A stretch of DNA of 64,000 nucleotides from Nyssa sinensis. Its lineage: Eukaryota; Streptophyta; Magnoliopsida; Cornales; Nyssaceae. Under the pieces are notes generated by a model that saw only the letters and a program-made list of their open reading frames with translations, did no database searches and was not told where the DNA came from. The stretch is from contig CM018037.1 of assembly GCA_008638375.1 (NCBI GenBank), forward strand, positions 31,729,076-31,793,075, written 5' to 3'. Positions 24,890 through 36,668 of this stretch are shown in pieces (position 1 is the stretch's first letter; every line of letters starts with the position of its first letter). The translations under genes and the position numbers were made by a program.

Positions 24890-25222
24890 TCTTGATTGAT
24901 CTAATTTTTTCTCGCAGCTTTTGGCATATACAACTAGAAACTCTCGTTAACCGTCGATCCGATTCGGTTGTGTTTCGTTCTCAAACTGCCTGAAAAGGAC
25001 GAATTTCTTGATTGTTTGATTTGGCAAAACCCTTGTTTTATTGAAAATTCATCCAAGGTTTGTTGAATCTATGTATTCGAATGTGTTGTATTTGATTTTT
25101 GAAGCTTGTATGAGCTCTCAGAAAGGTTAGTGTCGCAATTAGATCTTTCAAGTTGTTAATTTTTACTTTATTGGACTGTTTTTGTCTGCCGATTTATTTG
25201 TTTAGTTTGCAAGAAATAAGTG

Positions 25223-26130
25223 ATGGAAGATCAGAAAGTGAATAAGGCGTGTAGTGGAATGCCAGATACAGTATTTGAATGTGTGATTCATTACATACAC
25301 GATTCGCGTGACCGCGACGCCGTCTCTCTGGTGTGCCGTAGATGGCACGATATTGATGCGATGACGCGCAAACACATTACGATCGCGTTCTGTTACACGA
25401 CGACGCCGGGGCAGCTCTTGAAAAGGTTTCGCGACCTTGAGTCGCTCAAATTGAAGGGGAAGCCACGGGCGGCCATGTTTAATCTGATACCGGAGGATTG
25501 GGGAGGGTACGTGACTCCATGGGTGGAGGAGATCGCGAGGTCTTTTCGTTGTTTGAATGCGATTCATTTTCGTCGGATGATTGTGAGGGACTCGGATCTT
25601 GAGCTACTTGCTCAATCGCGTGGTAATGCCTTACAAGTACTCAAGCTTGATAAGTGTTCTGGATTTTCCACAGATGGACTTCTACACATTGGCCGGTCAT
25701 GCAGGTATTTACTTATCACATGACACAGTAGTTTTGTTTTGTTTTCATCTTAATTATATGAAATCTTTTCATTCGGAGAAAATGTGGATTTAAATTGTTT
25801 TATGTAATTCTACTTCTTGTTAAAGAGACTTGTCCTTGAAACTCAAAGGAGACTGTCACAACCCCACTTATTATATGATGTTCTTTGTGTAAATTGTGCC
25901 CCTCGTTTGGTTATTAGCTATTGTTCTACTGTCTAATTTTTAATTTTCCAGACCTATGTCGATTTCACTAGTTCTCTCTCTGTTGAATAGACACTAGCTT
26001 TAAACTTATAGTTCAACTGTCACAACTGTCAATTCGATCACAAGTTGATTAAGTTCTAAATAATTTAAGTGCATAGTGATGACTATAACAAAGGCATAAA
26101 TTTTATGAGTTGTAAGAAATCTTCACTCTG

Positions 26131-26175
<45 letters not shown>

Positions 26176-27799
26176 GTAAGAAATCTTCACGAGTGAAGTA
26201 GACATTTAAAAAGATGAAACCTTTTTAAGAAGAGATTGAACTATTTGTTTGATTATAAAGAACTGCTGATTTTTATTTTTTATTTTTTGAATCTTATAAC
26301 CTAATTAATTTGCATTCTCTGTTGTCATTATTTGTTTTGTCAGAGAAATTTTTTCTGGAAATAAGAAAAAAAATTCTAGTCTAAAGATGTATTTCTTTCC
26401 CAAGTTCATTGGAGAGTCTTGATAAATATTCCTCAAGTTTCTATGTAAAATGTCTATCCAAATAAATAGATTCTTAAATACAAAAAAGTTCCCAGAAAAT
26501 ATTTCCAGGAAGCCTGTTTATTTATTTATAAGTTTCCAGGAAGCATGTTTCTCAAATCAAATGGAACTTTGCTCTTGAATTTTAACAGGGAATTGCATTG
26601 TTTTGCTGTTCTTATTATATATATTTGGTAGTTTTTTTTGGTCCCCCCCTGTATTCATCTGATGTTGTTTCGCATAATGAATTGTGTGTGGAGGGCAGTT
26701 TTCTTGTTTGTTGTGTGTTCTTATGTGCATTGAAAGATCCTTTATCCTTTATTGTTTATGTCCTTGTCCTTATATATTTTATATCTCAATTCTCATTGAA
26801 AAAAGGAAGAATTGATGTTCATGGGATGAAGACCCTTTAGTTTTTATTCATTGTGATTCACTTCTAAGATCAAGTATGTTTTTTTTTTTTTTTTCAAAAT
26901 TTTGATAAGTCAAAGATGAACTATGAAGTTGCCATGTGAATTTCTGAAATTTTACATGGGGATGTCATGAATGTGAATTGATGACTCCTGTTCATTTTTA
27001 GGGAGCTATTGAAGTGCCGGTTTAGGTTTCATAATAAAATTCTACCTAAGCCTTTAGTAGGAGCCTTTGTCAAGTAAGCCTCTAGTATCAAGGAGAATCT
27101 AGGCCTTTTGTTAGCAACCTGGTGATGTTCTGCCACCTCTATCAGTAATCTTGGTGGATGTTGTGATATATAATGGACAACATTGGGTTCTTTATTGCAG
27201 TCGATAACTTCTGTGGTCGGACATAAGATTGTTATTGATACTGCCATCTTGTATCGTTAAAAGGTTGTATATTTTTAATTAGTTGTCGGTTTAGCTCTTA
27301 TATTGTTTCGGAGTGCCATTTGGTGACCATTTATGGTTTGATTGGATGTTGTGAGATGTTGCCTTTTTTTTTTTGCATTCTCTCCCCCCCCCCCCCCCCA
27401 AAAAAAAAAAAATCTAGTTTCTTTGGGAAAAAAATTGAAATCTTTGCAAATTGAAACTTTGATCATTATCAAACAAAAAGAGGGACTAGGTTTAAGGGTC
27501 AATGGTTCAAGTGCTGAGGGTTGGTTCCAACTTTAGGCAACTAAGGTGGCTGCCTAAGGCCCTAAATAAATGAGAAGGCCCACAATTTTTTAAAATGTAT
27601 GATTTAAATTTTAAATTTTTTGTCATATTGTGATTTTTCATCGTTCTTATTGTGAGCCCAACCTATTAACTAGCTAATAAACCCTACAAGTATAAACAAC
27701 ATAAAATTCTAGAGATACTTTATATACCAAAATATGGACATGTGCTCCCATCCTAATAGATATAAATTCAAAAATTCTTCTTCCATATTTTTTCCATTG

Positions 27800-27876
<77 letters not shown>

Positions 27877-30800
27877 TGCACACCTGCCTTTTGGTCTATG
27901 GTGAAAGGTCTCTGAAGAGCGACTTTCAAATGGCCTTCCAAAACTGGTAGAAAGCATAAAATATGGTGCTTAAGGAGATTCTATAATGGATTCTAGAAGG
28001 AAAAGGAAGTGTCTAACAGGTATATCGGAAGTGTTACAGGCATGATGAAACTCGTATGAAAGCAATCAAAGGATAGGAAAATGAGTTTCCTAGCACTGAT
28101 CATATAAAGCTTCTCCATCCCTTTTCCTTCTTTTCTCTTTCCTTTGGAGTATGGCTGATGAATATCTGGGATAGATTTGGAAATGCTTATGCATATGCCA
28201 TTCCACAATAAGATTTTAGCAAGGATTTGGTCAATAGATAATGCTGAATGGTGAAGAAAGATTTTTATAGCTGACCCCAAGTGGCTAGGATTTAAGGATT
28301 GGCTGGGTGGACTCGGTGGAGTATGATTATGTTGTTGACACAGGTTTCCTTTTTTTTCTGTTTCTTTTTTTAATTTGATGTGAAAATTTTTGTAACGATG
28401 CAAAGGAGAAGAAAAACAAAGGAGAGCAAGGTGTTCTTCCCAATGAACTAACAAGGAGCTGAAACTCAATAAGAAAAGTGAAACTGTGACATTGGAATGG
28501 TGTGCACAACAGAAGTCTTTTTGATGTAGCCCCCTAGTTGTAAGAAAGTCAGCTTCACTGTTTGCCATCTGATGCACCCAGATAAAATGAATCCGTCTCT
28601 GTAGTCAAGTCCAAGACCACTGTAGAGGTAACATTAAGTTACAACAATGACGTTAAGTTTTAAGACTTGCACACCTTTCATAAAGCTTCTTTAATCAATA
28701 GATATTCATGAGTCTTTTTCTTGAGCAATTCTTTGTATAGGAAACTGAAAATTTAAGTGGCAGTGAAAGCTGCCTCAGGTTGCACAGAATAAATAATTTC
28801 TCAAATAAGACAGAAAGAAAGAGAAACACCCTAAATAGATATTCTTTCAAGAGAAACACCCTGAATAGGTATTCTTTCTCCAAAAAGTTCATTTGATTGA
28901 AAATATTCATTCATTCCTCCCCCACCCCCAAAACCCATGTAATGGTTATTCACACAAATTACTTAAAAAAATTATGATTTGTCAAATTTTTGTTCGTGCA
29001 GATTACTGATACGATAAATGCTGAAAACAATAGGTATTGAGGTGGTGAAAAATGACACGGTTAAGTTCTGATTGACAGAAAACATAGCCCTGTAGTGAGC
29101 AGATAAAATGGGGCTCATCTTGTTGAACCCAATCAAGATTAGGTTTTGTTGAGTTTTTTCATGCTACTGATTCGAAAGTTTTCCCAGTGCATATTGTTCC
29201 TTTTATTTTTGGTTGTTACAGTTTTTCTGTATGCAGTTGCAAGGCATGAAGAATAATTTAATAAATTAACAATTTAACGTTAATATTAGTAACAATTTGT
29301 GTGATGTTGCACTGCAGTATTAGATATTTTGCTGCTTTAGGCATGTATAATTTGAACATATGTTTATGCTCTCCATCATACATCAGGAGGGGCTGGGATT
29401 TTATGTTAAATTACTTTGATATATGAGTCTTTTTTAAGTATATCTATTACCAAACATGCTTTTTTTGCATTTTTGATTCTTGAGACATGCTTGCTGCAAT
29501 TTGCAAAGATAGGGATCTAGCTATTTCTGGTGCCTCCCTAGAGATAAAATATTGATGTTTGTTTTCTTATTATTATTTTTGATCCTTTTTATGCCTCCTT
29601 AGGGGTTTGAGAACCTTGTTTTTGGAAGAGAGCACAATCATGGAGAAAGACGGTGAATGGCTACATGAGCTAGCTTTGAACAACACAGTTCTTGAAACAT
29701 TGAGTTTTTACATGACGGATCTTAACGACGTCAGATTCCAAGACCTTGAACTCATAGCCAGAAATTGTCGCTCTTTAGTCTCTATGAAAATTAGCGATAT
29801 TGAAATTTTGGACCTTGCTGTTTTCTTTAGCGCTGCAACTGCATTGGAAGAGTTTGGTGGGGGCTTCTTTAATGACCAACCAGAAAGGTACTCTGCTGTA
29901 TCATTCCCCCAAAGATTGTGCCAATTGGGTCTAGCATATATGGGGAATAATGAAATGCCAATTGTGTTCCCTTTTGCATCCCGACTTAAAAAATTGGATC
30001 TCCTTTATGCTCTCCTTGATACAGAGGATCATTGCCTGTTAATTCAAAGGTGCCCTAACTTGGAAGTTCTTGAGGTAGAATATCAAACCCGTTTCTTTTC
30101 CTTTTCCGATTGCTATCATATCTTCTACTTAATCTACTTTTTCTTGTAGGCCTTTGTTTTGGTGTTTTCTGCATTCTCCGTTGCATAATTAATTGGACAG
30201 GCAATTGAAATGGTGGTTGCTGGCATTGCTCTAATGATTTTTGTAACCTTGACTCTGAGGTTTTAATTTTAAAGAACTTTTTTGGGTGTTGTTTTTCAGT
30301 TTTAGTTTTAAGCAAAAAATTTAAAGATCAATCCAAGGATTTCACCTTCTTGACTTCTGCTCATTTTTTTTTATGTCACCTGAATAACTAGATTTGAATA
30401 GTATTAGTTATTATTTAGGCAAATGCAGTATATAAGAAAATATAGATAATATTGAACTATGTAGAATATTAATATGCAGGAAACAATGTACATATATGAT
30501 ATATGGTAAAAGCCAATAGGGTGTATATTGGATTGAGAAACTGAAGCAAGTAAGCATATTTGGGCTCAATTGGCCCCACTGAAAATTTTAAAAATAATGA
30601 GAAATTCATAATATTCAAAATTTTGTTTTTTTGTTTTTTATAAATAGTTTATCCCTCTTAAACTTCAAGAATGAAAGGATGGAAGCCAATCTTAAATATT
30701 AGAGGTCATGCAATCTACAGTAAATAAAATAAATTTAAAATTTATTTAGAGTTGGTGATTTATTCATCTGAAGTGAAAAAATCTCGCATGGCTTTGTTCA

Positions 30801-32152
30801 AGTTAAAAGAAGAAAAAATCGATGAAAAGGAGATAGCTACTTGTTGTAAAAGGAGTTTTGTCATTCTGGCAAATTTCTTTTTTCAATTAATATATAGTTG
30901 GTAAAAATAAACAAACCTCAATTTTTTTTTTTTATAGATTTGGTCTGTTTTTGATTAATTTCGTGGTTTGGTATAAGTTTTTGTTTATGCTTATTCTTAC
31001 TATTAGTGTTTTTTCTGTCATGAACTTAAATTGATTTTTCATTTTTTTTTTTTGGAGCAATTTAGTATTATCAATGCTTTTGCTGTGATGAACTTCTGTG
31101 ATATCTTGAAATTTCATCTAATTTCTTTCATCTGCGTACAATTTGAAATTCTTTGTTGATTTCATCAATTTTCTAGGATATAAATGTTATGATAATGCAT
31201 TGCAATGAAGTTGATGTTGATAAGTTTTTGTAAAATTAAAAATTGATTGATGCCATAAATTAGTTGTTGACCAACACACTGAAGCAAAATTTTGGCTCTG
31301 TCCCTGCTAGTAACTTGTGTCAATTCCTTCTTTTCTTATGAACAGACAAGGAATGTGATTGGAGATAGAGGATTGGAAATTCTTGCTCGGTATTGCAAGA
31401 GATTAAGGAGGCTTAGGATTGAGCGAGGTGCTGATGAACAGGGAATGGAGGATGAAGAAGGCGTAGTTTCACAGAGAGGATTAATTGCTGTGGCACAGGG
31501 TTGCCTTGAACTGGAGTACTGGGCTGTACATGTGTCTGATATTACAAATGCAGCTCTGGAATGCATTGGCACGCACATGAAAAATCTCTCTGATTTTCGC
31601 CTGGTCTTGCTTGATCAAGTAGAAAGGATAAATGATTTGCCACTTGACAATGGAGTTCTAGCTCTACTAAGGGGTTGTTGCCATAAGCTTAGGAGGTTTG
31701 CTCTGTATCTTCGGCCGGGTGCCCTGAGTGACGTGGGTCTCCGTTATATTGGGCAGTACAGCCCAAATGTGAGATGGATGCTTTTGGGTAATGTTGGAGA
31801 ATCAGATGAAGGGCTTCTGGAGTTCTCCAGAGGCTGTCCTAGCCTGCAAAAGTTAGAAATGAGGGGCTGTTGCTTCAGTGAACAAGCACTGGCCAAGGCC
31901 GTGTTGCAGCTAACTTCTTTGAGGTATATGTGGCTGCAAGGGTATCGAGCAACTGAAACTGGCCGTGATCTCTTAGTCATGGCTCGCCCATTCTGGAATA
32001 TTGAGTTAATTCCAGCAAGGAAAGTTGCCGTCCCTGATCAACTTGGGGAAGCTGTTGTAGTCTCTGACAACCCGGCCCATATAATTGCATATTACTCCCT
32101 TGCTGGACAAAGAACAGATTTCCCGGATACCGTTGTCCCTTTGATTCTCTGA
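25223..32152 (+). CDS. COI1: COI1, F-box/LRR jasmonate co-receptor
   Basis: Three exons: 25223-25704, 29603-30074 and 31346-32152, joined at AG/G, phase 0 and with GT/AG borders, giving 586 residues (Arabidopsis COI1 has 592). Residues about 13-50 form the F-box that docks to the ASK1-Cullin1 ubiquitin ligase (DTVFECVIHYI, then DRDAVSLVCRRWHDID). The rest is leucine-rich repeats. Family signatures include LKLKGKPRAAMFNLIPE, whose Arg82 corresponds to the jasmonate-contacting Arg85 of Arabidopsis, RLRIERGADEQGMEDEEG, IGQYSPNVRWMLLG and a C-terminal HIIAYYSLAGQRTDFP. COI1 with a JAZ protein perceives jasmonoyl-isoleucine in the nucleus and triggers JAZ degradation. The ATG at 25223 is the first in frame and starts MEDQ. 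Intron 1 is long (3898 bp) and repeat-filled; intron 2 is 1271 bp. No lesions seen. Confidence 0.97.
25705..29602 (+). other. Long COI1 intron 1 with microsatellites and transposon debris
   Basis: Contains (GA)n at 26141-26173, C16-then-A13 at 27384-27412, a compound (CT)n(CA)n at 27801-27872, and a 33-bp tandem duplication of GAGAAACACCCTRAATAG at about 28820-28880. Around 27525-27600, GGCTGCCTAAGGCCCTAAATAAATG looks like an end of a dispersed element. Near 28270, TAGCTGACCCCAAGTGGCTA resembles the end of a plant LINE but is unsupported by coding remains. No gene on either strand. Confidence 0.6.
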
Positions 32153-34483
32153 ATCCATCTTCCTCCTACTACTTCCTACTTCATAGATCTGTATATATAT
32201 ACACCCTTCTTTTTTTCCGAGAGTTCACTTTTCCTGTTACATGTGTTCTGTTAGCTGTCCTGTTTATAGATTCCTGTGTCTTTTCATTTTTGGCAAGAGG
32301 TGTTTTTTTTTTTTCTTCAAATTTTATATTTTAGTTTTGATCCTATTTCTAAACTTTTGTGCTGTATAAGTTTGTTTTCTTCTGTAGTTTGAAGGCACTT
32401 GTGCACTACGATCTCAACCCCCGGTCTGTGGCATCATTACTTAATTTTCAATGACTGGTGATTTGTAGTTCTTCTGTGAGGCAAATGTTGATTTATTTGC
32501 AAATTTTGCAGAATTTTGGTGATGTGATAAAATTGTGAATATAGTGGAGAATGGTTTTATGATAAGAGTGCTGCTGCAGCTGTTACATCAGTAAATGGTT
32601 AACTATGATCCTATTGATTCATATGAATTCTCATTTCTTTCCCTCTCATTCATTGAGAACAATTCTTAGCCCTGATTTCTGATATTTGTGTGTGTGTGTG
32701 TGTGAGTGAATCCATCTTGGAATCTGTGCTTGTGGACAAGGGTAAAATAATAAGAAAAAAAGGTGGGTATCCCATTGCTGTGGAGCTGTTGACTCAGTTG
32801 GGAAGAAGATACCAAATTAAACAGCTGGCAAAGAAGAGCTTGATGGCATCTCCAGAGACTCCAACCAGGCATGCTTCTTGTAATTATATAGGAAAATGTA
32901 TGTTTGTTTTAGCAATTGTGGTGGAATGAGGAGATTAGGTGGTGGTAGAGTGAAACACTGTATCCAGGATGGTGAGTGATATGCTGGCATTATGTTTTTC
33001 TTTGTTTTGGCCAGTTCCCAATTTGCCTGATATCTCTCACTGAGACGTGCACCAAATTTGTGATATGTCGAGATATTCTTTTGTGGGTTTGATACAGCAC
33101 GTGATAATATGTTATTCTGTCATATGTATTATCTTGCACTTAAAAAGATGGATTATATTACACATGATAAAATATTATTAGAATGACACATTATCACGTC
33201 ACTATTCCAGGTGCATTCAAGAATTTTCCTTTTATGTCAGGTGGCCTGGAGACCAAAAAAGGGGTCCTCAGGATCCCCAATTGACACATGCAACTGTGTC
33301 TGTATTAGCCCATTTCCTGCAGATTATGTGATGAAATTTGTATTTTCTCGGTTGACTGGTCACTGCAAAATGCAAGAAATTATATACGACTGACATTTCA
33401 TACTAACTGAAAGAGCTATTTTTCCATCTTATAAGTGTTTGTGCATATGTGGGGGATCTGAGGATTAAGCATTATGCTAAAAGTATCATCATGTAAGAGG
33501 GTGCAATTTCACATGATCCTCATCTGACATAATTTACTTTGCAATCAACTGGTGCAAAAGAAAAGAAAAGAAAAAAGAGCTCTTGTCATAAAGGGCAATA
33601 ATGCTGCCATCAAGATGTAGATATGTATTGGACCCATCTTTTCTTGCTTTCTTGTTTGTGTGACCACTTGTATATAACAGGAGATTGAAGAAAATAAATC
33701 AATAAAATGAAGCAAATTTTGATTTTAATTGCCCATTGATAAAATATCTTCCCATTTTTTATTCTTTCATTTGAGATCTGATGAAGGAAAAGCTCTGATT
33801 TGTGGATCATTCTTGGACCTCAGCAGACCCATGAAGCAGTATTCTAAAGGTAAGAAGATATCTTTCCATGTAATGGAGATTTCTTCGTGAAAATGTTCTT
33901 TTTAAGTTGTTCTTTTCTAAAACTTTAAGAAGAAAAAGATGAACCAAAGTGTAAGTTCTGAGACTTTATGTGCATTTATGTGGGTCTCAATCAACTCAAA
34001 AGGATTCATCAGAATTACTTATCAAGAAAAAGGATTTGATCAAAATCAGAATAAAGTGGGAGAGTGCTTTCTTATGCAACTTGCAGAAAAAGGCAGCCAC
34101 TATAGAAAAATGTTATAAAGTCGGTAGTTTTGTCATTTACCCCCCCCCCCCCTCCCCCCCCAAAAAAAAAAAAAAAAAGGTGTTGTAAATTAGAGTAATC
34201 ATATTGTTCATGTTGCCTTGGAAAATGCTTAATGGGTGGTTTAGAAGATGAATTGATACATGTAAAGTGACAAGGGAAGGCACTAGGGTTTTCATGATAG
34301 TTGTAGCAGCAACAATGGTGGTAGAAGCAACCACTACAGAAACTACAAGAAAAACACAGTAACAGCATATTAGGAAACATAATTTGTTTAGTTCATTTGT
34401 ATATGTGGAATGTCAACCACTAAGATAGTGATCTACCCACTCATAAGCCCTGGGTGTGCCATATATATATAGATAGATAGATA

Positions 34484-34806
34484 GTCGGTGACCCGTGCAG
34501 ATCATGGGTTCCACCAACAAAAACAATCACTTTAAAATAATACATCTAAGTAATCGTAGGTCCTACTAACAAAAATAATCACATCTATCGAAAAAAATGA
34601 AAATCGTCCATTGAAAAAGACGACTAACCCGTGCTCCATACGGGTATTGTGAGTCCCACCAACAAAAACAATCAACTTGAAATGATACATCTAAATAATC
34701 GTAAATCCCATTAACAAAAACAATCACATCAATCGAAAAAACGAACAAATGATAATCTCATAAATAATTAATACATGAAGGACAAAATCGTCTAGTGAAA
34801 AAGACA
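34484..34806. repeat. Imperfect tandem duplication with ACCCGTGC hairpins
   Basis: Two units, about 34488-34621 and 34622-34800, share CCACCAACAAAAACAATCA, AATRATACATCTAARTAATCG and ATCGAAAAAA. Each begins with a short hairpin (ACCCGTGCAGATCATGGGTT and ACCCGTGCTCCATACGGGT). ACCCGTGC hairpins are common in plant Helitrons, but no proper Helitron ends were found, so this is only a suggestion. Confidence 0.5.
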
Positions 34807-35776
34807 ACCAACTCTCATTTATTATATAATATATATATATATATATATATATCATTCTATTTTGTTTGGTAGAATTATGCTGTTATGTATTGTTTTGATT
34901 TCTTTTTTCCCCCTATTTTTAATTTTCATCCAAAGTTAAAATTTCTCTTCTTATTCTTTTCCAGGTGATCTTGGAAGCAAGTTAAAAACTTATTTTCATA
35001 AACATTATCATTAGACAATCAAGTCATTAGTACAGCACAACATACAGCAAAATGATTCTGTCTGGAAAAGAGTTTTAAGATTTCTCTCTTTCTTTACCCA
35101 CGTCTCCTTAGCAACCAAACACAGCAATAGCAGAAAAGCTGAGGATCCTAGCGATATTCTCCAATTGGAGAATTACTGTTTTAGCCCTTTCAAAGATTGG
35201 CCAAAAATAATAATCTCCCAAATGTCAAGGAAAAGTCAAGATTTCATTCCACCAAATGCCAAAAGCTAGATGCTCTGTTTCCATGAACAGGATTACAGTG
35301 TGAACACCAAATCCCAACACAGTTATATTCCTTCTAGCCTTTCTTGAATAGGGTTGCAAATAATTTGTCACAAAACCATGATTTCTCCACAGAATTATAA
35401 AAGAAGCTAAATTGCTAATGCAATAGCTCTTGCCACCGTTGACCACAGGAATGTGAGAAAGCATGATACCATAGAATAAGGCAAACTTGGATTTGGGAGG
35501 AAAGAAAGCAAAAAAAAAAAGAATTGATTGAGAAAACGGACCACACTAGTCATCTCAATCTTACGTGGATCTTTGTGTTCTACGGAGGAATAAAGCATAA
35601 GATGCTTGAATTAGTGGAATGCAGACTCACCCTCAACGAATTGATGGTGATTACGCTCAGTCAACTTGGCCAAATTGGATACATAAATCTAAGGATGGCA
35701 GAAAGGCTCCGGAGGGAAAAGTAAGCAATCAGATATTATGGAATTTCTTGAAGAGTGCTGAGTGAGTCAGCTAATT

Positions 35777-36163
35777 CGGCCACAGCACCTAATGACATGG
35801 CAGCTTGCCATTTAGGCTAATTCAGCTATTGTTTAAAGAAGTGCACAAACCAGTCACGTATCTATTCCGCGTGTAAAACCAGAGTGTATCCAGACTACCC
35901 TTTGAAAAGTGGAACTGTCCTGAAAAGCCTAGTAAAAATTATTGCTTTGTTTTCTCTCAATGATAAACAGACGGCCACAGCACCTAATGACATGTCGGCT
36001 TGCCATTTAGGCTAACTCAGCTTTTGTTTAAAGAAGTGCACAAACCAGTCACGTATCTATTCCGCGTGTAAAACCAGTGTATCCAGACTACCCTTTGAAA
36101 AGAGGAACTGTCCTGAAAAACCTAGTAAAAATTATTGCTTTGTTTTCTCTCAATGATAAACAG
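35777..36163. repeat. 195-bp near-perfect tandem duplication
   Basis: Unit 1 (35777-35970) and unit 2 (35972-36163) both start CGGCCACAGCACCTAATGAC and end CTCTCAATGATAAACAG. They differ by a handful of substitutions and a 2-bp indel (CCAGAGTG versus CCAGTG). It lies just beyond the 3' end of the MYB gene. No coding sense was found. High identity suggests a recent event. Confidence 0.9.
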
Positions 36164-36668
36164 AAATGCAGGATATAACAGAATATATTGGCTCAAACCA
36201 TCAGCTTGTACAAATGGAAAACAATAAGCTTAAAGGGTTTGAGTTGTAATGGAATTGCAAATAAACAAGGCTTGGTAAATCCTACCAAAGTAGATCGGTA
36301 GATTGATGCCTTTATTCATTTGCAATATGAACTGCAGATATCAGTTCTACAATTTACATTTATCTAACCAATTCAAAGAGACTTTGAACTAGAACATTTA
36401 AATCTTCAAATAAAAGAAGATATAGAGACAAATTCAAGAGTTCTTCACTGGAAAATTGCAGCACTACATAAAGTCTAAAAACTTCGAAATTTGGAGCATA
36501 AGATGAAAGATATAAACATTGAGAGTTGATTTATGAAAACATGCATCTATGTTCAAATCATCACTAGTTTAATCACATAACACCATGGCATAAGCTCCAA
36601 TATTGCAATTCTACTAGGCAGAATCAGAGTTAGCATTTCAACCCCGTTGCAATAACAAATATGCTGCC

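Larger units (their letters stand above)
32153..36400. other. Intergenic region between COI1 and the MYB gene
   Basis: 32153 to about 32400 is probably COI1 3' UTR. The remainder has a TG run (32688-32703), a C-run plus A-run (34140-34178), GATA and TA microsatellites (34471-34486, 34828-34852) and two tandem duplications listed separately. A stretch at 32765-32890 has balanced composition and an open frame (GGYPIAVELLTQLGRRYQ), but I recognise no family and no splice context. Confidence 0.45.

Noticed and set aside
24496..24993. Several open frames upstream of COI1
   Set aside because: They overlap on both strands in the COI1 promoter and leader. Ser/Phe-rich composition from CT-rich DNA.
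27993..28577. 194-residue frame on the minus strand inside COI1 intron 1
   Set aside because: No recognisable motif, composition like intron DNA, and opposite to a well-supported gene.
31336..31980. Minus-strand frames over COI1 exon 3
   Set aside because: Shadows of the strongly conserved + strand coding sequence.
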